A stretch of 64,000 nt of DNA from Epiperipatus broadwayi (Eukaryota; Onychophora; Udeonychophora; Euonychophora; Peripatidae). The stretch is from contig JAQFVV010006631.1 of NCBI GenBank assembly GCA_028023455.1, positions 480,374 through 544,373 of the forward strand. The letters are read 5' to 3'. The notes beneath the pieces were generated by a model that saw only the letters and a list, made by a program, of their open reading frames with translations, was not told the DNA's origin and did not search any database. Shown here one piece after another: positions 33,086 to 45,408 of the stretch (position 1 is the first letter of the stretch; each line of letters opens with the position of its first letter). Made by a program: the position numbers and the translations under genes.

Positions 33086-34441
33086 GTAATCAGTTTCAAT
33101 CCTTTTTTTCAAATTAATTAATACTTTTATTAATGTTGTAATTAACATTAATTACAGAAATTGGTTTTCTAATCAGTTTGACAGATTACAGTTTTCAGTA
33201 TAACATAATCCATTCTTGATTAGACAATTTACAAAATTTATTTTAATTTTATTCAATGATGAACTTTATTCATCCAATAAAAAAATAGGTAGATTATAAT
33301 TGAAACTTAGGTGACTCAAGACCAATACAATTTGTATTAAGAAACATCTGAAAAAAATTAAAAAGAAATATAATTATTATAAAATGATGATTTTAAAATT
33401 TTGCTGTGATTGGTTGAGATACAAAAATATTTAATAGCTTCCATGTATCTTCAGGGAGTTCAATGTTTTAATAATACCCAACAAATCAATAAGTAGATCC
33501 CCTGAATTTTTACCAAATGTGACATTGCACCTAAGGATCCACAGTAAATAGTTCAGTATGATAGAGAGTCGTATTGTTGAGAAAACATGAGCCAGAATAC
33601 AGTCTTGAATATCGAAAATTCTGTCCTTATATATTGTCCAGCAGCTGATTAATTATCTATACTGCTGTAGAGTTTTGAATTCATGTAGAAAGTTCTGTAG
33701 TGTTTCACTTTCTACCCTGCATATTTGACAATCAGTATGTATTTTTAAGCCCTCTTATATTCACTAGGAATTCATTAGTTGTAAAGAGTGCACATTTATT
33801 TTTAAAATAAAGTCTAAATATTTAGCCTGAAGCTTTCATAGTTTGAAGTGTTCGATGATGTATTCATTGCTAATCTTGATAACAGTTGAGGTTATTATGA
33901 AGGATTGACAGGTGAAAGTCTCAAACAGTTGATGAATGTCTCAATATTTGAACTTATTCCCATGCTCCCCCACAATAATTCCATCACCAAATTGACAACC
34001 ATATTGGTCCAGGGTAGGGACCAACCATGAGGTGGTTGGGTATCAGTGGGAATGACTAGGGATTGATAAGAGTCCTCCAAGATTATACTTCTAATTGTCA
34101 AAAGCATATATGTGTTCTCTGTAGTGGAAAGGAAGAGATGGCATGTAGTCCTAGTGCATTGAGTTTTTTAGGTAGTCATGTCTTCCTAAAGCTGATCATG
34201 ACAGGTTTTTACACAGAAATCCAGAACATAGGGAATTAATTTTTACTATGATGGTCTTGGTATGAAGGCTGATTGGAAGGAAGTAATTCTTTTAGGGAGT
34301 ACTAATGAGTTGATTGGTATGATCTTGCCATAGAGAGATAGGTAAATACCAGAGAGTGAATTAAGCATATATGTTATTGCCTTGATTTTCTTGTTTTGTA
34401 ATTGGATTCTAATGTTCTGAGGTGAAAATATGAATGGGAAC

Positions 34442-35330
34442 TCAAGGAACTTCAGCTAGAAAGGTTTGATGGAATTTTTCTTCCAGATGACACTTTCCAG
34501 GTTGCAGACTATCCTTATTGAAAAATGACTGATATTGTGCAGAATACCAGTGAAGTATATCTTTCAGTATGAGCAGGCTATCAGTAGATGGGAGAATGAC
34601 TACATCATTGACATATGCCTGGCACTTTATCTCTCTTCCCAGCTTGATAATGTACAACCCAGAGAGATCTCTTTCACTGTTTATAACCATGGGTTTATGA
34701 ATGCAGTGAATAATAATGTGATCAGCAGAGATCCCTGGGATATAGAGATGTTGGGATGAAACACCAGAGCAATTCTGCCATCCATTATAACAAGAATCTG
34801 CCTCTTTCAATGGAGATTCTCCACAATGGATAAGAGGGTTTCAGCAATAGAATAGGTTCTTGGTACACCAATGAAATCGACCATTACTGAGTCAAAGGTA
34901 GCATGAATGTCCAATTGGGAAACTATGGGCCTGGAATTTCTCAGATTCCTCACATGTTCAACCATTATTTGAAAACAGAGGCTGCATCAATCATGGACCA
35001 ACACATACATGCAAACTGTGAGAAAGATAAAAATGGGATTTAGTTCTTGGGTTGAATCTTTGATCATAGACTCTATTATTTTTATGAGGAGAGCCACCAT
35101 CAAAATAGGTCTAAGATGTGTGAGCTCCAATGGCAGTTGATCCTTTTTTCAGAAATAATATTATAGTCCCTCAATGACATTTCAACCTCCAGTTAGTTCA
35201 TTCAGCATATTAAGAATGATGGAGATGGTATAGTGGCAGAGGTGCAGAAGAAGGAACTGGGCTATTGTATGTGGTCCAGGGCATGTTCTGTAAGGAATTT
35301 ATTTTAATTTATTTAGAATTGTGTTGGCCA
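34442..35330 (-). pseudogene. LINE reverse transcriptase part
   Basis: The best frame (34810-34442) contains INSERDLSGLYIIKLGREIK followed by CQAYVNDVVIL, where the last is the A/YxDD box with the first catalytic D changed to N. Upstream frames show GTIILFLKKGS and ATFDSVMVDFIGVPRTYSIA, corresponding to earlier RT blocks. The changed active-site residue and multiple stops show loss of function. Confidence 0.7.
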
Positions 35331-35959
35331 TAATTATATTATGAGGAGCATTGTCAATGTTAGTAGTGCTTCTATTGTTCTGGATTTCTAGTTTTTGAAG
35401 TTTTGTCTTGAAATGATTTCTTATTATGATTAACATGTCTTCTTCTATATGATATTTTCCATTGATATGCATGGAAGAGGGAGTAACTCACTTTCTTTTT
35501 GAATCCAGTGCCCACCCTAGATAGCTTCTGGTTCAGCAATGCTGTATATCCAATAATCTCCAGGCTCACTTAACTGCAATATATTCTTCTAAGGCATTCT
35601 GTACATCATGATATTTTTGCTTGAATAGGGTGACTTGATTAATGTTACAGAGTTTATCAAAGCTCAAGTCCAATTGATATGCAATTTAATCGATTTGTGA
35701 TAGTAATTTCAACGGTCCATGAGAGTTCAAAGTCAACATGTTGATGGGTGATTGGAAAAACTCAACAAACGCAGTCCCAGAAGAGACTCAGTCCATATTC
35801 AGAATATTTATAGGTAAATGTAAACCTCTGAGACAAGAGCTATATGATGGTCTGCCTATTAAGAAATCTAATTGTTTTTCTTAGTCCCAGGTTTATGGGT
35901 GGAACTGATCTGGCATCTATATCAATGTTCAAGGCTTTATGGTCTGTCAAAACCAGAAT

Positions 35960-36480
35960 TTTAAGTTTAGCATCCATTAAAAAATATATAGTTCTGGGGA
36001 GCAGTATGTGAGATCAATAAAGGTCTTTTATCTCTTGGTATAGAATAGAAAGGCAACTTTGGAAAATAGACTCTGCCCACACTTAAGACCTTTGGAAAAA
36101 AATTATTGAACCTCTCATATCTCATGTTAAAATCACCAAGAACAAACAAAGGCATTGAATTATTTCCATTTAGTACATTAATTTTGAATATGATGCACTT
36201 AATGCATAATTCATCTGGTTGTAGGTTGAGATATGCAATGTGGCACCTGCAGATTCCAAATTGAACATTGACTAATATGGAACTCTAGTCTAAGTGTAAA
36301 ATTGCAAAACCAGAATAAAAAGACCTTATTTATGATTATTGCAACTCCTTTGGCTGAAGTAATGGTGGCAGAATACTTGAAATAGCTGAAAGAAGAAAAT
36401 ACAGCATCAATTTTGTGAATATAATTTATGTTTAGTTTTGTTTCAGACATGAATAGAACATTAGGAGCATTCTGACATAA
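35960..36480 (-). pseudogene. LINE apurinic-type endonuclease part
   Basis: 36450-36211 has FMSETKLN (catalytic E block) and ITSAKGVAIIINK; 36155-35967 has MPLFVLGDFNMRYERF, the GDFN block of the endonuclease/exonuclease/phosphatase fold. The two parts are in different frames, so at least one frameshift separates them. Confidence 0.75.
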
Positions 36481-38330
36481 ACAGTTTTTGTGGCAAATAT
36501 TCTACTTGGGGAGATTAGTCTCCTAATATTAATTCCAACTATTGAAATGTGCATGTTGTGATAACATAGAATGGGTACAGCAAATATTTGTTTTGCTGTT
36601 TAATTGCATTGAGAGGGTAATACAAGCAATGAGGTGTGTGTCACCTATTCCCTAGAATCCTTTCTAAATGAATCGGATGAATGTGTTTACTTGCATGCAG
36701 GACATTGTTTTCACTCGCAGGATTTATAGCCCAAGATATGGGAACAAAATGGTCTCCATTAGACTTTGAGTCCATGTCTGATAGACTTTCCTCCAAAAAG
36801 AAATTCTTGCAGGAATGTGCAATGTCATTAGTTTTGGACCAGGCAGAAAATCCATTTTATTTTGATGATCCTCTCTCAGTATTGAAGTGTATGATTTGAC
36901 TGTTAGATTTTCAATGGAAATAATTGGAACCTAATTATCAGATTTGACTGAAGGATCCAGGATGCACCTACATCCATGAATTTTTTTTCTTTACAAATGA
37001 GACACCATCTTAGAGGGCACTGCCTCATCAAATTTTGACAGCTCTTACAAGTAAATCATTGTGGCTTGACTCCTTTAATGGAAATGACTAGGGGGGACTC
37101 ATCAGCTGCAATTATGGTAGGGATTGCTTTCAGTAAAAAATCATGTTTCAGGATAAATGTGAAGATCCCAGTGTTGGTAAGTGTAAGACCACTAGTGTTT
37201 TTATCCTTGAGATATTAAAAATTTAGGTCTTTCCCATAGTTGCCCAGATACTTCTGCAGGTGTTGTTTCTCAAAACCAATGTGGCAGTTTGTGATAATAC
37301 TATATAGTATTGATGGCCTGGATGGATCAATTGCCACAAGAAATGTATCTTCTAAGAATCCATGTTGGTTTTTGAAAGCTTGCTTTTTTAAGAAGTTGTT
37401 AAATTGTATTGCTACATATCAATCATTGGGTAATATGAAAATTTTGAAGACGTTTATGATTAAATTGTTGGTTTTTAAGAGGTTATAGAGCTCTTCAATT
37501 GGGAATCTGAAAAGGCTGCAGTTTAGATCTGTTATGGCAAAGATTGGATTATCAAACAGTTATTGTGATGAAATTTAAGAGATTTTAGTAATAAGAATAG
37601 AACCGAGTTGTTAAATTCTTCTGTTGTAATTTGATGATTTTCTGTTGTGAGTTTATGTTGCCCAAGATTGTAGCTTTGTGATTTTTGATTTATTTATTCA
37701 TTGTGTTGTTTCTCCCAAGTCCCCACACTGGGTCAACTCCAGGGCTTGCTCTAGATTACTTTTGTTTACATTATTAAGGTCTGAGGCTGGCATGCCCAGT
37801 AATTTTGCATAAAATGACTTATCTGTTTTTGGATAATATTGTGGTTTTTGAGAGACATTATCAATTACTAAGGCTTTATTCTGTTGTGCATTTTCTATAA
37901 AAAATTTTCTCAATTTTTTTTTTTTTTTTTGCATTTTAGAAAAAATTGACTGAGGCCCCAACAAGATCACTAACATTGTCTTTTAGGTTTTTGTGGTTTG
38001 ATTTTGACATTTTCCAATTTCTTATCCAGTGAAAATTTTTTAGAACGTTTATTATTTAAGTTTAGCACCATTGGAGATTGACAATTGTTTTTAATTCCAG
38101 AATTGTGATTACTATCAACTTTCCGATAAATTTCTTTTGATCTTTGATTAGTTTGAAAAGATTTTGATAAAACTTTGCTATTTATCTTTAAAAAAAACTA
38201 CTAGAAGATGACTCTATCTTGGATTTGATAACGTTTTAAGAAATTTTTGAAAAAAAGGAAAGGAGTCTTACATTTGAAATTTTGACTAGAATGATAAATA
38301 AATGAATAAAACACACTTTAAACAGTCCAA

Positions 38331-38992
38331 TATGGAAATAATTCACCTCTTCTCTATCAACAACTACACCTCTTCTCTATCAACAACTAAATAAAAGTCA
38401 ACTTAAATCAGCAGCAATGTTGGAGATTTGTTCCTTCAGCTAGCTCCACCTAGGGACTACAAATTATTTTAATTGTTGATTAGATTACATTTTTCTGTAA
38501 TTAAGTAATTTTTAAACAATAATTTTGTACAATTGTTTGCATTGTAATTCTTTTGTTCTTTCTTTACAATTAATATTTTTACTTTAAATTATTTTTCCAA
38601 GTAATTTTATAATCTTTAAGTTCCTTTTACATAATTAGTTTTCATTTATTTTCATTCTATCTTGTAACATTTTGGAGTTTGTAGTTTTATTTAAAAGAAA
38701 AAGATAAGCCATTAACCTTAAATAAAAAAATTAATTAAAATTCTTAAACTCCATTATACTTAATAATATTTTTCTGTCTTCTACATTTTAAAATTTCATC
38801 TTTCATTTTGTTTCCTTTCTAAATGAATTTTAATGTATTCAAAACTCTCTTTATTCTATTTATTAAACAGTCAGTTTTTTCCATTCATAATAATAATAAA
38901 AATAATCATTATTATTGCTTTCTTTGAATATTGTTAACATAATTTTAATCATCACATGTAACACATATATTTATATATCCATAACATGATAT
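38331..38992. other. A+T-rich spacer, no gene
   Basis: Only homopolymer-rich sequence and a short direct repeat (CACCTCTTCTCTATCAACAA, near 38345 and 38368) are visible. Confidence 0.6.
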
Positions 38993-40812
38993 TGTAATGG
39001 TTATGTTTGTACATTCACACAACAAAATCAAGAGTCCTGGCAAATTATACCAAGGCTGATCTAGATGAGGGGTTGAGATATCAAACCAGATCGCAACTCA
39101 GCTCCTTCACCAACTCTTCATGACTTATTATCCTATGAATGACATATATGAGGCTACACTCAGAGTTTCTTAGTTCACATGCCAGGAGTAGCAAAAGGTG
39201 GAGCAAGAGACTCAGGGAATATTAACTAAATTACTTGTTCCTTAAAGGAAGCTCACACATCTATGGCTGGATAGATAATGCATATGTCAATAATTAATAC
39301 AAGTATTAAGAAATTTAACTAAGATTGGATGGATTATGAATGATATGCAGCACAGATTATAATTTAATAAAATTTAATTATTAAACATAAATTAAACAAA
39401 AAGGAATGCATTGAATGACACATGCAGGCTTAACAATGATGAGCAAGTTAAACAACAGAATGTCATCTGATGCACTATAATTTTAAGAGTTTATTACAAT
39501 TTTAGTGATCTATGGTCCCTTCATGCCTTAATTTTACAATGCCCTCTCTATTAAGTTTGCAACAGTTGTCAGTGCAAGAATGATGATTTATCACCAGAAT
39601 ATTTAATAAAAGATCATTTAACAATACACCTGGGTCTCATTTTACACGATAGATAGGTTCCTCAGAAAAGATGCACAAACAAAATCGTGCAAAAATAGAC
39701 GTAACTTACATTGAAAAAGGGGGGATGCGGTCTGTGATTTTTCAAAATTCACATAAAAGCAAAGCACCAATGTAAAATTACTTTAAAATTCGTGTGCAAA
39801 AAAAATAAGGAAATAAAATATGACTAATAAAAAATTTCAAATTTGAAAACAATTGATACAAAACAAACTTTTTTAAATTATAATATTTAATTTTATTCAA
39901 AAATAATATATTTTTATGCATAATTTAAATTTTTTTATAAACGTTTTAATTATTATCAATATTTGCCGAAAAACACATTCGTTTGCAAACTGAAAAAATA
40001 CAACTAGTGCTAACTTCACAGTCATGTTGAGTCAATGGATTTCTGGTGACAACATAATTAATCTTTGAGATGATGATTTTATTAATTGTTTATGAACGTA
40101 GACTTATGATAATAAAAAGACATTTATTCACCACTGCTGGGAAAAATTTAATTAAAACTAACAACTAAAAATTAAATTCTTATTTTTGTCTTTAATTTTT
40201 TAATTTTCAATTCCGTTTAAAAATCAAATTTCGTTTCACTGCTATTACTGACCTTTTAAAAATAAACTTGCTAAACACTAAATGATTAATAATTGATTAC
40301 ATTGTTTTTCAAAAAGCAAAAACAGAATGTGATTTAAAATGCAAAATTAACACGCACAATGTTTGAACAAATTTACATTATAATCTTGTAAAATTTAATG
40401 TGTGTATACATAAAATGAGGAAATCATGATTTTAATTTCATTATTGCATAAAATCTTACTATTATAAAGCACTGAAAATATTGAAATTACTAAGATGAAA
40501 GTCAAATTTCAATAATGTGTTATTACTTTCAATATAATGTAAGTGCGCAAAATTTATTATTTAAAGTAATAGCGCATTATCGGACTTCGACTTCCAGTGA
40601 ATTTCAAATCGTGTAACTTCAAAATTGTGTTAAATAAGTCCATGTAAAAACAGACCCAGGTGTACTTAATGAGCTGAAATAGACTCTCTATGCAGATTAT
40701 ATATGTACAAAACCAGATTATCTATTCAGAACAAAGTCATCATCTTATACATTATGGAGGGATGAACTGGAGCTTTGTAGTATTATTTCAGATACTACAG
40801 CATTATATATAT
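38993..40812 (+). mobile_element. LTR-like repeat, starts TGTAATGG, ends near CTACAGCA
   Basis: The first ~300 bases match the repeat at 30331, with the same left edge. A possible right end ...TACTACAGCA lies directly before (TA)n at 40804. It has TG...CA ends, about 1.8 kb and no reading frame, which would fit a solo LTR. The 81-codon frame at 40690-40935 runs through the (TA)n and is not a gene. Confidence 0.4.
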
Positions 40813-40826
40813 ATATATATATATAT

Positions 40827-42444
40827 TATAACGATCCGGAGAAAGGGGAGACTTAACATAATCTGCACTACAAGGGTGCCAACTAGGCATTTGAACCTAA
40901 AAAAAATTTATATAGTAGGCAAATACATAAATTAAAAAAAAAATTATATTGGTTGATTCCGGTCGTTAGCCTATTGACACTAGCTCAGTGGAATAGCAGA
41001 GATTTATATTTTATATTAAATTCCCATCTAAGAATAATATTTAAAAAAAAGAATAAAATAAGCCACTGCCAGTAATTATACATACAAACATTTATTTACG
41101 CACATATATATAATATTATATTATATATATAATATATTAAATTTAACATTATTATTTTAGTATGTTTCCTTTAACATTTAACATTATTTTTAACTTTTAT
41201 TTTAGATTTTAATTTGCATTTTAATTTTTATACTATTATAAGTTCACACAGATGAATTTATAAAAGTTTGTTTTATAATGTTGAGTATAGATTGGTTACA
41301 TAGATTACACAGTCAAAAACAGTTCAAAATAAACATAAACAATCAAAATATAAAACCATTGGTGGAATTGCAGAGGGAAATTTATAAGAAACCCAATGTC
41401 ATTCATCATAAGATTCCACAGAGACACCAATAACTTAAAAGACATCCGACATAAATACATCTTAGATACTCACCGTAAGGTATTTACCAAATGTCTATAT
41501 ATTTTGATCAAATATGAAACCCAAAAACATAATTAACCGGTAATGAACCCATGCAAGCGTCTATACCCAACTTAAATTTAATGCATTTTTATTTAGAGTG
41601 TCGAGCATGAATAGACTACATAGATTGCATTTGAAAAGAAAATATTCTATCCTTGCTCAACCTTAGGCCAAAAGTTCGCAGTCAAACCAACTTCAATCCA
41701 TCTGATATATCGATGTATTCAGTGTAATATGACTATGACAGTACAAATAGGTTAAGAGAAGAAATTGCCTTTCATCACATAGGAATACTATTTCTATTTT
41801 TTTTACATATGGAAAGTTTTTAATTTAATGTTCATGAATTATCAAAAGTTCTTACGGTTTTAAAAGGTCCATAATTTGTAGTTGTTTGTAATTTTGAATG
41901 AGAATTCCCACACCATCCTGAAGATATTGGTATCCAGTTAGCCATTGTTTTTTATTTATCCAGAGGTCTTTTAGTTTAGCTGGTCCTTAATGTAGAAAAA
42001 AGGATGTCATTTCTTTTTTTTTAACAAACTGAAGGAATTGAAGAGTGCGTCTTTTCAATCCCTTCTTCTTCAACTCTGCATTAACACATATAGTCCCATC
42101 TCTCTTCTAATAACTAACTAATAATTTCCAACTTTTCCTTTTATATTAATTTTAAGGATTCAATTGACATTATGTCATCGATGTGATGGTCCTTTTGCTG
42201 AGGTCCGATTCCATTGTTTTTCTCTCCTATCTGACCTTTGCTTATACATTTTAAATGCCCAAAAGCTAGTTTATATTTAACTAATTAAAACAATCATTTC
42301 CATTTTTCAATAACACCAATTAATTTGTTTTCCAAACTTAAAGATATATATATATAATCTCTAAATCTTTTTAAGTTTTTGCTTTTAAAATACCTTTTCT
42401 ATTTTTAATAAAGTTTTATTTTAATAATTTTTTTTATCTGTGCG

Positions 42445-42481
<37 letters not shown>

Positions 42482-42628
42482 CACATATATATATATATAT
42501 ATATATATATGAGTTTAGATGATGTTTAATTTCAATTTTTAATTCTTAAACAAAAGAAGTTTTCATTTGCGAACTTTTCTTTTTTCGTGTTTAATAAAAA
42601 AAAATAATGTACGCGTTTGCCCATTACA
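40827..42628 (-). repeat. LTR A (3'-most) of non-autonomous tandem element
   Basis: Homologous to 43345-45406 plus 49958-50083, to 50793-52606, and (inverted) to 54623-56766. On the minus strand it starts TGTAATGGGC at 42628 and ends CCGGATCGTTATAA at 40827, where it meets (TA)n. It contains an (AT)n tract in which TGCGAT and ATCGCA flank the first run (42443-42483), giving a perfect cruciform. Length about 1.8 kb, no protein. Confidence 0.8.
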
Positions 42629-43344
42629 TATCAGTAAACTTGCTTTAAAAAAATGAACAAAAAAATATTTTACTTAGGGTTAGTAATTATGGTACACGAT
42701 AACGAAAACATTTACAAAAACATTCGGTTAGTAATTTTTAGAAAGGTTATATACAAAAAAAAATTGTTGACTATCATTTTCCTAAGGACCATTTACGTCT
42801 ACGCCTCCTCCCCCCAAGCGTTCTATTTTTTTATACATTTTATTTTTACACACGGCATGACAAGGAAATTTTATAAATTATTTATTTAAGAAGGTTGCAC
42901 TGAGGAAAATATGTTTTAAGAAATAATGGGTTTAAACGTATATATTTGCAGCACAATTATAAAAACCACCAACTTATTTATGACTGATTGAAATACATAC
43001 ATAGGGTTACACTGACGTAATTCCCAATCAGTTACTCATCATAAGGTACCACATTTATGATCATAAACTTACATGGCTGTGCACGCCTATACACATAAAA
43101 GCATAATATATATTAACAAAAAAAAAAAACATATTAATTGCAACCTTTTGACTTTCTTTTTATCAAAACACAATTTAAAATTATTAATACTTTCTCGTGT
43201 TTAATATATGTGCAATTTCTTTCTGGCAATGCTTTTATAAGATTTAACATATACTTATGTAAATAGATAGGAATATTTCATTTTGAAAAAATTTGCTCAG
43301 GGTACTGGTGATTTATTAAAGATTGGCCCAAGTTGGGTTGCCAG
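42629..43344 (-). mobile_element. Internal region 1 of non-autonomous LTR element (716 bp)
   Basis: Lies between LTR A and LTR B and is homologous to 50084-50792. At its right edge, on the minus strand, TGGCAACCCAACTTGGGCC directly follows the LTR; this resembles the tRNA-Lys-type primer site TGGCGCCCAACGTGGGGC. The 78-codon frame at 42653 is disrupted in the other copy, so it is not a gene. With no gag or pol the element must have relied on proteins from elsewhere. Confidence 0.7.
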
Positions 43345-44564
43345 TTATAATGATCCAGAGAAAGGGGAGACTTAACGTAATCTGCACTACAAGAGCGCTA
43401 TCTAGGCATTTGAACCTAGAAAAATTTATATAGTAGGCAGATACATAACTTTAAAAAAATATTTATTTTAAAAATATGTATTGTTGATTCTAGTCGTTAG
43501 CCCATTGTCACTAGCTCAGTGGAATAGCAGAGATTTATATTTTATATTAAATTCCCACCTAAGATATATAAAAAAAGAATAAAATAAGCCACTACCAGTA
43601 ATTATACACACAAACATTTATTTACGCATATATATATATATATATATAATTTAACATTATTATTTTAGTATGTTTACTTTAACATTTAACATTATTTTTA
43701 ACTTTTATTTTAGATTTTAATTTACATTTTAATTTTTATACTATTATAAGTTCGAACAGATGTATTTATAAAAGTTTGTTTTATAATGTTGAGTATAGAT
43801 CAGTTACATAGATTACACAGTCAAAAACATTTCAAAATAAACATAAACGATCAAAATATAAAATCATTGGTGGAATTTGCAGAGGGAAATTTATAAGAAA
43901 CCCAATGGCATTCATCATAAGATGCCGCAGAGACACTAATAACTTAAAAGACATCTGACATAAATACATCTTAGATACTCTTCGTAAGGTATCAGTATTT
44001 ACCGAATGTCTATATATTTTGATCAAATATGAAACCCAAAAGAATAATTAAATGGTAATGAACCCATGCAAGTGTCTATACACAACTTAAACTTAATGCA
44101 TTTTTATTTAGAGTGTCGAGTATGAATAGACTACATAGATTGCATTTGAAAAGAAAATATTCTATCCTTGTTCAACCTTAGGCCAAAAGTTCGCAGTCAA
44201 ACCAACTTTAATCCATCTGATATATTGATGTACTCAATGTAATATGACTACAACAGCACAAATAGGTTAAGAGAAGAAATTGCCTTTCATCAGATAGGAA
44301 TACTATTAAAAAAAAAAATTAAAACTTCTTTTTTTTTTCTCTCTCACCCTCTCCCCAAAAAAAAAAAAAGTGTGTGGAAAAAATGTGTCCCCCCCCAAAA
44401 ACCCCCACCCCCCCCCTCTACCCACCTATCCCCCCCCCCCCAACCCCCCCCCCCTATAAAGAAAAAAACTTATTATTACTCCCCCCCAATACAACTTCAT
44501 AACTATATTAACCCTCCCCCCCCGCCGTAAGTTTAAAATTTTTAAAATATTATTTTTCACAAAA

Positions 44565-44613
<49 letters not shown>

Positions 44614-45345
44614 ATTTAAAAAAAAAGAATTACATCAAAAAAAATTTAACTAATTAAAAAATAATTTAGTTTGGTCAGATAAGAATCCATTTCTATTTTT
44701 TTTTAAATATGGAAAGTTTTTAATTTCATGTTTATGAATTATCTAAAGTTCTTATGGTTTTAAAAGGTCCATAATTTGTAGTTGTTTGTAATGTTGAACG
44801 GGAATTCCCATGGTGTCCTGAAGATATTGCTATCCAGTTAGCCATTGTTTTTTATTTATCCAGAGGTCTTTTAATTTAGCTGGTCCTTAATGTAGAAACA
44901 ACAATGTAATTTCTTTTTTTTAACAAAACTTAAGGGATTGAGGATTGTGTCTATTTCAATCCCTTCTCCTTCAACTCCATACTAACACATATAGTCCCAT
45001 CTCTTTTCTAATAAGTAACTAATAATTTCCAAATTTTTCCTTTTATATTAATTTTAAGGATTCAATTGACATTACATCATCAATGTGATGGTCCTTTTGC
45101 TGAGGTCTGATTCATTTGTTTTTGTCTCCTATCTGACCATTGCTTATACACTTTAAATGCCCAAGGGCTAGTTTATATTTGACTAATTAAAACAATCATT
45201 TCCATTTTTCAATAACACCAATTAATTTGTTTTTCAAACTTAAAGATATATATATTAATCTCTAAATCTTTTTAAGTTTTTGCTTTTAAAATACCTTTTC
45301 TATTTTTAATAAAGTTTTATTTTAATAATTTTTTTTATCTGTGCG

Positions 45346-45406
<61 letters not shown>
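43345..45406 (-). repeat. LTR B, right part (split by insertion at its (AT)n)
   Basis: Follows LTR A and C base for base up to the (AT)n tract at 45347-45406, then stops. The missing end resumes at 49958. It also carries an anomalous poly-C/poly-A block (44308-44668) that A and C lack. Confidence 0.8.
44308..44668. other. Anomalous poly-C/poly-A block, probable assembly or sequencing artefact
   Basis: Long C runs, mixed A/C and a run of more than 50 A interrupt LTR B. They are bounded by a short duplicated phrase (CAGATAGGAAT / CAGATAAGAAT). The composition matches nothing else in the window and the homologous LTRs lack it. Confidence 0.7.

Positions 45407-45408
<2 letters not shown>

Larger units (their letters stand above)
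33450..38330 (-). pseudogene. APE-type LINE (non-LTR retrotransposon) relic, two ORFs, heavily mutated
   Basis: Minus-strand frames spell a LINE in order. ORF1 remnant 37976-36950: Lys-rich start (37976-37698), then a frame with HGFLEDTFLVAIDPSRPS and a CKSCQNF zinc-knuckle-like stretch. ORF2 endonuclease 36480-35960. RT 35300-34440. C-terminal Cys motif DCQICRVESETLQNFLHEF near 33690-33740. Stops and frameshifts occur throughout, so no protein can be made. Base composition is less A+T-rich than the flanks, as expected for former coding DNA. The clade cannot be decided from these fragments. Confidence 0.75.

Noticed and set aside
37080-37120. CTGATGAGTCC on the minus strand as a hammerhead
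   Set aside because: It lies within the decayed LINE coding region and has no GAAA box or helix I partner.
42653-42889. 78-codon frame in internal region 1
   Set aside because: The homologous region 50106-50340 breaks the frame with indels; composition is A+T-driven.
43500-43530. tRNA-like A box (CTAGCTCAGTGGAATAGCAG) in LTRs A-C with a B-box-like GGTTCAAATGCC nearby
   Set aside because: The two boxes lie on opposite strands, so no tRNA or tRNA-derived SINE can be formed.
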